Below are positions 27,919-34,958 of a DNA stretch of 58,711 nucleotides, piece after piece (within the stretch, counting starts at the first letter, position 1; every line of letters begins with the position of its first letter). The notes beneath the pieces were generated by a model. That model saw nothing but the letters and a program-made list of their open reading frames with translations, was not told the DNA's origin and did not search any database. Where the stretch lies: NCBI GenBank assembly GCA_029262065.1, contig JAJDAC010000030.1:1-58711 (forward strand), given 5' to 3'. The DNA is from Candidatus Krumholzibacteriota bacterium (GTDB taxonomy: Bacteria; Krumholzibacteriota; Krumholzibacteriia; JAJRXK01). Both the position numbers and the translations under genes were made by a program.

Positions 27919-28961
27919 GCGTGGCCGAGTGGTTCAGTGAACGCCTGCCCGTCCGCGGGTCGGACCTGCGGGAGCTGACGAACGAACCCGTCCCCAACCA
28001 TCTGCGACGTTGGTGGTACGCCCTTGGTGGCACTCCGGCGTATCTGTTCGTGGTGCAGATCGTCACGGGGATCCTGCTGGCCTTCTACTACCAACCGTCG
28101 GCCGAAACCGCGTACGAATCGGTGCGGTATATCACCGAGCAGGCCCACTTCGGGTGGTATGTGCGCAGCGTGCACAAATGGGGCGCGACGCTCATGGTGG
28201 CCGCGGTCATTCTCCACCAGATGCGCGTCTACTTCACTGGAGCGTACCGCAAGCCGCGTGAGATCAACTGGATGGTGGGTATGTGCATGCTCGTATGCAC
28301 GTTGCTCATTGGGTTCACGGGCTACGCGCTTGTGTACGAGCAGTTGAGCTACTGGGGCGCCACGGTGGCGGCCAATATCGCCGACACGGTGCCCATTGCC
28401 GGACCCTGGATCAAACAATTTCTGCTGGCCGGCGACACCTACAATGCGCGAACACTTTCCCGGTTCTTCGTGCTCCACGCCGCGGTGATGCCCGCGTTGA
28501 TGATCCTGCTCATCATCATCCATATCGCCATCATCCGCCTGCAAGGCGTTACCGAGTTTCACTTCGAAGACGAGAAGTCCGGCGAGCCCGACCACTTCAA
28601 CTTCTTCCCCGATCACCTCATGACTGAAATCATCATGGGCCTGATCCTCATGGTATTGCTGAGTGTATTGGCCACGGTGCTGCCCGCCACCATGGGCCCG
28701 GTGGCCGACCCGCTGAACACCCCCGAGGTGATCAAGCCCGAGTGGTTTCTGTACGTGACCTTTCGATGGTTGAAGCTGTTTTCCATCACCACCGCCGTGC
28801 TCAGCATGGGGTTCATTGTTTTCACGTTCTTCTTGTGGCCCTTCATCGACGCATGGGTGCGTCGCCGTTGGCCCAAGAGCGAGTTCAGCGTGTACGTAGG
28901 CATCTTGGGCGTACTCGCGATCATTGGCCTGACCGTATGGGAAGGCGCCGTTGCTCACTGA
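27915..28961 (+). CDS. Cytochrome b6-like protein with fused subunit IV region
   Basis: The 348-residue membrane protein resembles cytochrome b6 from V-P-N-H-L-R-R-W-W-Y through the four-helix heme domain: histidines 14 apart in H-K-W...I-L-H (helix B) and 15 apart in L-H-A-A...I-I-H (helix D), the helix-D spacing being that of b6 rather than mitochondrial cytochrome b. The C-terminal part corresponds to subunit IV, with P-E-W-F in place of the Qo motif P-E-W-Y. Where cytochrome b6 has the cysteine that binds heme c-i (F-Y-C-L-G-G), this protein has W-Y-A-L-G-G (A36), so that extra heme is probably absent. It starts at a GTG that overlaps the Rieske stop by four bases. It forms a Rieske/b quinol-oxidising pair with the upstream gene. 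Confidence 0.94.
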   Translation: MSVAEWFSERLPVRGSDLRELTNEPVPNHLRRWWYALGGTPAYLFVVQIVTGILLAFYYQPSAETAYESVRYITEQAHFGWYVRSVHKWGATLMVAAVILHQMRVYFTGAYRKPREINWMVGMCMLVCTLLIGFTGYALVYEQLSYWGATVAANIADTVPIAGPWIKQFLLAGDTYNARTLSRFFVLHAAVMPALMILLIIIHIAIIRLQGVTEFHFEDEKSGEPDHFNFFPDHLMTEIIMGLILMVLLSVLATVLPATMGPVADPLNTPEVIKPEWFLYVTFRWLKLFSITTAVLSMGFIVFTFFLWPFIDAWVRRRWPKSEFSVYVGILGVLAIIGLTVWEGAVAH

Positions 28962-28982
28962 CCGGAATCAGGAGACCACCGA

Positions 28983-30554
28983 ATGTCGTTGAAGACGAAG
29001 CAAGTGATCATCGCCGTGCTGGGGATTGGCTTCCTGGTTTCGCTCATCTACGTGCAAGCCATGGAAGTGGCCCGTCGTGAGCAGGAGGCCGGACTGCGCA
29101 AGGTACACATCGCCGTGCCCACCAGGTCGGCCCAATGCGTCGAGTGCCATGGACAATCCAGCCCGGGTATCGTGGCCCACTGGGAAGGCAGTACGCATGC
29201 GGAAAAGGGCGTGGGTTGCGTCGATTGCCACACGGCCGACAAACGCGATGCCGACGCGTACAGCCACTACGGCGAAACGATCGCGACGGTCGTGACACCA
29301 CGTGACTGTTCGCGATGTCACGGGCACGAGGCCGAAGAGTTCTGGGCCAGCCACCACGCGAAGGCAGGCAACATACTTCACTCGCTCGACAACTTCCTGG
29401 CCGAGACGGTGGAAGGCTCGCGCGAGCCGTTCAATCCGCATTCACCCACACCCGGCCGCGCCTTCGACAAGGTGAACGGCATGGCCAGCGCCTTCACCGG
29501 GTGCCAACAGTGCCACGGCAGCAAGGTCGCGCTTCTGGGCAACGACGGCGAAACCATAACCATGGATGATCTGGAGCCCGACGAAAACGGGTTCCCCACC
29601 AACCAGGACGCGGTATCGCGCATCAGCAAGAACCAGGATGGACGTCCCCTGCTGTACTCGGGCTCCTGGCCCAACACCGGCATCGGCCGCATCAACCTGG
29701 ACGGCTCGCGCGGGTCGTGCTCGGCGTGTCACAGTCGACACGACTTCTCGCCACGACGGGCCCGACAACCGGAGAACTGCGGCAAGTGCCATCTGGGACC
29801 CGACCACCCGCAAAAGGAAATCTACGAAGAGTCCAAGCACGGCGTCGCCTATCGCGACCTACGCGAGGAAATGAACCTCGACGCCACGGAATGGATCCTG
29901 GGCAAGGACTACTCCCAGGCCCCCACGTGCGCCACGTGTCACATGTCGGGCAACCTACGCAACGGCGGCAAGGTCACGCATGACCCCGGCGAACGCATCT
30001 CCTGGACCAACCGACCGCCCGTGAGCCTGGCCATGGACACCGACATCAACCACGCGGTCGTCAAGGAAACCGATCCGGAAAAACGCCGCGCCCTGATCCA
30101 CGACAGCTGGCAGGACAAGCGTGGACGCATGAAAGAAGTGTGTTCGCACTGTCACACGCCCGAGACCACCAACGGCTTCTACGCCCAGTACGACGACTTC
30201 GTGTTGCTCTACAACGAGAAGTTCGCCAAGCCGGGGCAGAAGATCATGAAGTCGCTGCTGGATGCTGGCCTGCGCACCTCCAGAGATTTCGACGAGGAAA
30301 TCGAGTGGACGTGGTTCTACCTGTGGCACCACGAAGGACGGCGCGCCCGTCACGGTGCTTCGATGATGGCCCCCGACTACGCACACTGGCACGGCATGTT
30401 CGAAGTGGCCGAACGCTTCTACATGGAACTGATTCCACAAGCGCGAGAGATGGCCGAGCACGGCGGCTTACGTGGTGCATCGGTCACGGCGACCATCGAC
30501 GAGATTCTCGCGCGGCCCGAGCACCAATGGTTTGAGCAGGGAGCTGGGAAATGA
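28983..30554 (+). CDS. Octaheme cytochrome c of the hydroxylamine oxidoreductase (HAO) family
   Basis: The 523-residue protein has an uncleaved-looking N-terminal membrane anchor (residues 7-26) and eight C-x-x-C-H heme sites, beginning at C52, C79, C109, C174, C246, C266, C316 and C387. The C-terminal helical region W-H-H-E-G-R-R-A-R-H-G-A...P-D-Y-A-H-W-H-G matches the HAO family rather than other octahemes, and Y466 falls where HAO carries the tyrosine cross-linked to the catalytic heme, near the known residue 467 of Nitrosomonas HAO. HAO-family enzymes either oxidise hydroxylamine or, in reverse roles, reduce nitrite or NO. Placed between a quinol-oxidising pair and napA, a reductive role is likelier. 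The ATGA overlap with napA shows coupled translation. Which direction it works is not proven. Confidence 0.88.
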   Translation: MSLKTKQVIIAVLGIGFLVSLIYVQAMEVARREQEAGLRKVHIAVPTRSAQCVECHGQSSPGIVAHWEGSTHAEKGVGCVDCHTADKRDADAYSHYGETIATVVTPRDCSRCHGHEAEEFWASHHAKAGNILHSLDNFLAETVEGSREPFNPHSPTPGRAFDKVNGMASAFTGCQQCHGSKVALLGNDGETITMDDLEPDENGFPTNQDAVSRISKNQDGRPLLYSGSWPNTGIGRINLDGSRGSCSACHSRHDFSPRRARQPENCGKCHLGPDHPQKEIYEESKHGVAYRDLREEMNLDATEWILGKDYSQAPTCATCHMSGNLRNGGKVTHDPGERISWTNRPPVSLAMDTDINHAVVKETDPEKRRALIHDSWQDKRGRMKEVCSHCHTPETTNGFYAQYDDFVLLYNEKFAKPGQKIMKSLLDAGLRTSRDFDEEIEWTWFYLWHHEGRRARHGASMMAPDYAHWHGMFEVAERFYMELIPQAREMAEHGGLRGASVTATIDEILARPEHQWFEQGAGK

Positions 30555-32917
30555 CCATGGACCGAAGAGAGTTCCTCGATGCCCTGGGCTTGGTAACGGC
30601 CACGGGCATTGCGGCCTTCAGCCAGGCCGACCAGGCCCACGCCCAGAAGGTATCGGGCGCCAAGGCACCGGAAGTCAACCAAGCCGATCTACACTGGGAG
30701 AAAGCGCCCTGCCGCTACTGCGGCACCGGCTGCGGCGTGGAAGTCGGCGTGGCCAACGATCGCGTGGTAGCCGTGCGAGGCGACGAAGCCAGCCCCGTGA
30801 ACCGCGGGCTGCTGTGTGTAAAGGGTTACCACCTACCCGCGTTCCTCTACGGTGATGACCGCCTGCTTTCCCCGTTGCGTCGCAACGAAAGCGGCGAGGG
30901 CTTCCATCGTATTTCCTGGGACGAAGCCATCGACCTCATCGCCGAAAAGTTCGGCGACGCTCTGGAGAACCACGGCCCCGAGTCCGTGGCCGTATACGGA
31001 TCGGGACAGTGGGCTATCTTCGACGGGTACGCCGCGCTCAAGTGGGTCAAGGGCGGCATGAAGAGCAACAACCTCGACCCGAATGCGCGTTTGTGCATGG
31101 CGAGCGCGGTAATGGGCTTCATCACCCAGTTCCAGAGCGACGAGCCCATGGGCTGTTACGAAGATCTCGACGTCGGGGAAGACTTCGTGCTGTGGGGAAA
31201 CAACATGGCCGAGATGCACCCGGTACTGTTCAGCCGCATTCTCGAGAACAAGCGGAAGAACCCCAGGGTACGCATTGTCGACATTGGCACGCGCCGCACT
31301 CCCACCACCGATTACGCGGACATGTACCTCGAGATGCAGCCAGGCAGTGACCTGGCCCTGGCCAACGGCATCATCCACATCTTGCTGCGGGACAAGAAGG
31401 TCGCGCGCTCGTTCGTGGAAGAGAACATCGTATTCCGTCGGGGCATCGAAGACCTCGACACTATTGGATACGGCTGCTTCGGCGAACAGGCCGAAAATTA
31501 CACGTTCAAGGACAAAGCCAGCGAGAGTTCCATGGCCGAGCTCGAGGCTTTCGTGGCCGAGTACACGCCGGCACACGTCGCTGAAATCACCGGGTTGTCC
31601 ACGCAACAGATCGAGAATCTGGGCCAGATGTACGGAGACCGGGACAAGGGCACGGTGAGCCTGTGGTGCATGGGCGTGAACCAACATACGCGTGGCACTT
31701 GGATGAACAACCTGATCACCAACCTGCACCTGCTCACGGGCAAGATCAGCCGTCCCGGCGCCAATCCATTCAGCCTGACCGGACAACCGTCGGCGTGCGG
31801 CACGGCGCGCGAAGTAGGAACGCTGAACAACCGCCTCCCGGCCGACATGGTCGTCATGAATCCCGAGCACCGGAAGAAAGCCGAGAAGATCTGGGGGCTG
31901 CCCGAGGGCACCATCAATCCCAAGCCCGGCTACCACGCCGTCGACATGTTCCGCGCACTCAAGCGCGGCGACGTGAAGGCCATGTGGATCCAGACCACCA
32001 ATCCCTGGGTGTCGATGCCCAACCTGCATCGATTCGAGCGAGAGCCCAATGACGGACGCTTCATCGTGGTCAGCGACATCTACCCCACGCCTACCACCGA
32101 TCGTGCCGATCTCATTCTACCGTCGGCCGCCTGGGTCGAACGCGAGGGTGCGTTCGGCAACACCGAGCGGCGCACGCAGCAATGGAACAAGGCCGTTTCC
32201 GCTCCCGGGCAAGCCCGCGAAGACGCCTGGCAGATCATGGCCGTCGCCCGCAAGATGGGCATGGGCCACCTGTTCCCCTACTCGGACGACAATTGGCACG
32301 AAGAGATGTTCGAGGAGTATCGGAGCTTCACGCTGGGCGTGGGCAAGGATCTGGGCAGCTACAAGCAACTCAAGGAAACCCGCGGTCTCATGTGGCCGGT
32401 GGTCGATGGCAAGGAAACCCCCTATCGCTACGCCGCGGGTTACGACCCGTACGTCAAGAAGGCACGCGGCGTTCACTTCTACAAAGCCAAGGGCTACGGA
32501 GAGAAAGCGGCCGTCTGGTTGCGTCCCTACCATCCGCCGGCCGAAATGCCCGACGGCGAGTACCCGTTCTGGCTTTGTACCGGACGCGTGTTGGAGCATT
32601 GGCATACCGGCAGCATGACGCGCCGCGTCAAGCAATTGCACCAGGCCGTGCCCGAAGCGTATGTGGAGATGAACTCGGTCGACGCTCGGAAACTGGGCGT
32701 CAAGTCGGGCGACATGGTCCGTGTATCCAGCCGTCGCGGCACCCTGGATCTGCCGGTAGCTCTGGATGGTCGCGGTCGTACCGCGAAGGGATCGGTCTTC
32801 GTGCCGTTCTTCGATGAATCCAAACTCATCAACGAGCTAACGCTCGATGCCATGGACAACATCAGCAAGGAACCCGACTACAAGAAGTGCGCGGTGAAGG
32901 TGGAGCGGGTGCCATGA
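30551..32917 (+). CDS. napA: Periplasmic nitrate reductase catalytic subunit NapA
   Basis: The 788-residue molybdopterin oxidoreductase has a Tat signal (D-R-R-E-F-L at residues 4-9, then a hydrophobic stretch ending A-H-A-Q). The [4Fe-4S] ligands are C54, C57, C61 and C89. The molybdenum ligand is C182 in A-R-L-C-M-A-S-A, the NapA arrangement, and the two MGD-binding domains with the C-terminal molybdopterin dinucleotide-binding domain (about 650-788) follow. It reduces nitrate to nitrite in the periplasm with electrons from NapB. Length is close to the usual 790-830. A NasA-type assimilatory enzyme is less likely because of the Tat signal and the NapB partner. Start overlaps the upstream stop by ATGA and its stop overlaps the napB start the same way. 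No napD chaperone is in the window. Confidence 0.93.
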   Translation: MTMDRREFLDALGLVTATGIAAFSQADQAHAQKVSGAKAPEVNQADLHWEKAPCRYCGTGCGVEVGVANDRVVAVRGDEASPVNRGLLCVKGYHLPAFLYGDDRLLSPLRRNESGEGFHRISWDEAIDLIAEKFGDALENHGPESVAVYGSGQWAIFDGYAALKWVKGGMKSNNLDPNARLCMASAVMGFITQFQSDEPMGCYEDLDVGEDFVLWGNNMAEMHPVLFSRILENKRKNPRVRIVDIGTRRTPTTDYADMYLEMQPGSDLALANGIIHILLRDKKVARSFVEENIVFRRGIEDLDTIGYGCFGEQAENYTFKDKASESSMAELEAFVAEYTPAHVAEITGLSTQQIENLGQMYGDRDKGTVSLWCMGVNQHTRGTWMNNLITNLHLLTGKISRPGANPFSLTGQPSACGTAREVGTLNNRLPADMVVMNPEHRKKAEKIWGLPEGTINPKPGYHAVDMFRALKRGDVKAMWIQTTNPWVSMPNLHRFEREPNDGRFIVVSDIYPTPTTDRADLILPSAAWVEREGAFGNTERRTQQWNKAVSAPGQAREDAWQIMAVARKMGMGHLFPYSDDNWHEEMFEEYRSFTLGVGKDLGSYKQLKETRGLMWPVVDGKETPYRYAAGYDPYVKKARGVHFYKAKGYGEKAAVWLRPYHPPAEMPDGEYPFWLCTGRVLEHWHTGSMTRRVKQLHQAVPEAYVEMNSVDARKLGVKSGDMVRVSSRRGTLDLPVALDGRGRTAKGSVFVPFFDESKLINELTLDAMDNISKEPDYKKCAVKVERVP

Positions 32918-33459
32918 AACTGCTACTGGTAGCGGCGGCCGTGGCGGTCTCCGTGCTGGCCGGGACGGTGCCGCAACCCCAGTCGGCGTTTGACGATTCG
33001 ATAGCGAAAACATCGGCCCAAGACCGAGCGCAACGCAGAGCGTACGATGGAGCCCCACCGGTCATTCCGCACGAGACGTTCCCGTCACCTTGTACCGAAT
33101 GTCACAACGAGCGCGGTATCCAGGTGAACGGAGTTGGCTTTTCGCCGCCATCGCCACACGAACTCACCGCGGGCATGAGTGCCACGAGCCGGTGTGTCCA
33201 GTGCCATGTCTTCAAGACTACCGCCGGAGAGTTTCGTACCAGCAGCTTCGCGGGATTGCAGCAGGACCTCCGGCATGGCCGACGGCTGAACTCCCTGGCC
33301 CCACCGGTCATTCCCCACCTGGTGCTCATGCGGGAAAACTGCTTCGCATGTCATGACGGTGCCGCCGCGCGCGAGGAAATCCGAACTTCGCACCCTGAAC
33401 GCGAGCGATGCCGCCAATGCCACCTGGAGCAGAAAACCACGACCGCGTTCATGCGTTGA
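32914..33459 (+). CDS. napB: NapB-like cytochrome c with duplicated diheme module (tetraheme)
   Basis: The 181-residue protein has a signal peptide (residues 1-17) and four C-x-x-C-H sites at C60, C94, C143 and C166. The NapB hallmark A-P-P-V-I-P-H occurs twice, at residues 47-53 and 129-135, each followed by a C-x-x-C-H, an S-P-H or S-H block, and a second C-x-x-C-H. Ordinary NapB has one such unit with two hemes, so this looks like an internal duplication giving four. The first copy, with S-P-P-S-P-H-E and C-V-Q-C-H-V-F, is nearest to classical NapB. It is the electron donor to NapA by family. The ATG at 32914 overlaps the napA stop (ATGA), so a longer open frame upstream is not the true start. 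Confidence 0.9.
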   Translation: MKLLLVAAAVAVSVLAGTVPQPQSAFDDSIAKTSAQDRAQRRAYDGAPPVIPHETFPSPCTECHNERGIQVNGVGFSPPSPHELTAGMSATSRCVQCHVFKTTAGEFRTSSFAGLQQDLRHGRRLNSLAPPVIPHLVLMRENCFACHDGAAAREEIRTSHPERERCRQCHLEQKTTTAFMR

Positions 33460-33598
33460 TGCCAGGTGGAACGGCTCCCTTGTGACCTAAGCCTATAATT
33501 AGACCCGAATTGCGTCGATTCCGGTCAAGCAGCCTAAAATGGCGTATACTTGATGCGACACCCTCGTAGGTCGACCCCACACCGACAGGGAGGGAACC

Positions 33599-34072
33599 AT
33601 GCTGATCAAACAGAGCGTGGACCTAGCCACGCCCATCCACCACTCGTTCGAGCTGGTGGAGGACGACCGGTTGATCCAGCGTTGGATGACCGGACTCGTA
33701 GAGATGTCCTATGACAATGACGACCCCAAGCGGCACCCGGTCGGCACTACGTTCAAGCAAATGATCAGAGAGAGCGGCCGCATTTCAGAGTACGCCGGAG
33801 AAGTCCTGGAATACGAACGGCCGCACCACCTCGCGGTGCGCCTGGTCGGAAAGCAATTCTCGGTCAAGGTCGACTATCGTTTCGACGCACTCGAGGTTGG
33901 GACCCACCTGGACTACACCGCCGACTTCAATTGCACGGCCGCCTTTGCTCGGCGCATGTCGGAGCTGTTCAATTGGTTGAGTGACACCGTAGTCACGCGC
34001 CAGATGAACAACCTCCAGCGGCTGGCCCAGGAACAGCAGGAGTCGAATCAGGCCCGAGCGGCCGAGGGTTAG
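33599..34072 (+). CDS. SRPBCC-fold protein
   Basis: The 157-residue cytoplasmic protein has a START/SRPBCC (polyketide cyclase-like) pattern: an N-terminal strand A-T-P-I-H-H-S-F-E-L-V, the W-M-T-G helix, G-T-T-F-K-Q and a long C-terminal helix. Such proteins have a deep hydrophobic pocket and bind lipids, hormones or polyketides; no enzyme activity can be inferred. A strong AGGGAGG ribosome site precedes the ATG. It lies 139 bp after napB with TATAAT-like (33494) and TATACT-like (33545) stretches between, so it may have its own promoter, but neither has a convincing -35. It is convergent with the next gene. Confidence 0.8.
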   Translation: MLIKQSVDLATPIHHSFELVEDDRLIQRWMTGLVEMSYDNDDPKRHPVGTTFKQMIRESGRISEYAGEVLEYERPHHLAVRLVGKQFSVKVDYRFDALEVGTHLDYTADFNCTAAFARRMSELFNWLSDTVVTRQMNNLQRLAQEQQESNQARAAEG

Positions 34073-34123
34073 CTACCTCCCACCACGCGAAATTCCGTCT
34101 GTCAGACATCGCGACCGTGGAAC

Positions 34124-34666
34124 CTACCAACTCGGTCTTCGCGACCGTCGTTCGGGGTCGGTGGCCGTCGTGGGAACCGGTAGCAGCGCCCACCGCTCGG
34201 ACCTGAAACCGGCGCCGATCAAGGCACCGATCCCCGCGAGCGCGGCCGTACCGGCAATGCCTACGAGTGCGCCCAGAAAGACAAGCGCGCCCTGGAACTG
34301 GTCGCCGCTGTTTTCGCGGGCGATACCAAGCATCAGGAGCGCCGTCGCCGCCAGGCCAACTCCCATTCCAATCTTGGCTCCCCGCCCGGCCCGTGATGCC
34401 ATTCCCAGGCTGATCTCCAGATTGTCGACGGACTCCATGGGAATGCGCAGCAGGCTTCCGCTATCGCCGAGAAGGGTCAGCTCGTTGGTGGTGTATGCCC
34501 TGAGCAGACCCGTAGCCTGCTCGCGCGAGAGATCTTCCAACGATTGACGCGTTACTCGCACGCGAGTGCCGGGCGCCGGTGCTTGGGCAAATGCGGGCGC
34601 GATCGCCGCGTGCCCCAATAGAAAGACCAGGACGAAAATCGCCCCGGTTCCTGGCTTGATAAGCAT
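34124..34666 (-). CDS. Hypothetical secreted protein with glycine-rich membrane segment
   Basis: The 180-residue protein has a signal peptide (residues 1-28, ending A-F-A-Q), a short beta-like region around T-R-V-R-V-T and I-P-M-E-S-V-D-N-L-E that resembles small RNA-chaperone-like or LSM-like folds seen in exported proteins of unknown role, then an alanine- and glycine-rich hydrophobic region (about 92-155) long enough for two membrane helices. I do not recognise it. The ATG at 34666 has GGTGGAG upstream on its strand. The tail is arginine-rich. It is convergent with the SRPBCC gene and divergent from the S41 peptidase gene. Confidence 0.65.
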   Translation of the reverse strand: MLIKPGTGAIFVLVFLLGHAAIAPAFAQAPAPGTRVRVTRQSLEDLSREQATGLLRAYTTNELTLLGDSGSLLRIPMESVDNLEISLGMASRAGRGAKIGMGVGLAATALLMLGIARENSGDQFQGALVFLGALVGIAGTAALAGIGALIGAGFRSERWALLPVPTTATDPERRSRRPSW

Positions 34667-34958
34667 GACTCCACCTCATGACGGGGACTCGTCACCGGTG
34701 GGAGGGCGGTGTCTGGGATCCTTCGGACATCGAATTCAACGCCGGTGCCACCCCTTGGTTCCCCGAACGACCGCGGCGGGGTCCAGCTTAAGTCCAACTC
34801 CGGCAGTGAGCAGCGTAAATTGACGCTCATCAAACTGGTCCACCGGCTGCGATCGAGCGGCTCGGTGGTGGAGACCACCGAGCCGCTCTTTTTTTCCAAC
34901 CTTTGGCGCCGCGGGCGCGTCCAAGTACACACCCCGACCCTTGCCCGGGAGCAGCACC
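34667..34958. other. Intergenic region with an isolated strong terminator
   Basis: This 292-bp gap separates two divergent genes. It holds the terminator at 34855-34895 and no recognisable coding region. Because the terminator faces the S41 gene and no plus-strand gene lies just upstream, the gap may encode a short leader or small RNA. Confidence 0.5.
34855..34895 (+). terminator. Very strong rho-independent terminator in a 5' region
   Basis: GAGCGGCTCGGTGGT at 34855-34869 pairs perfectly over 15 bp with 34874-34888 around a GGAG loop, followed by seven T at 34889-34895. It is oriented plus. It lies 64 bp before the S41 peptidase start and has no plus-strand gene close upstream, so it may terminate a leader or small RNA. 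Confidence 0.92.

Noticed and set aside
27777-28958. 393-residue gene on the minus strand
   Set aside because: Opposite the Rieske and cytochrome b genes, with histidine-rich low-complexity sequence and no recognisable domain.
30551-32917. Assimilatory nitrate reductase or formate dehydrogenase
   Set aside because: The Tat signal, the cysteine in A-R-L-C-M-A-S-A (not selenocysteine) and the coupled NapB partner support NapA.
33494-33550. Promoters of the SRPBCC gene (TATAAT at 33494, TATACT at 33545)
   Set aside because: Good -10 hexamers but neither has an acceptable -35 at 16-18 bp.
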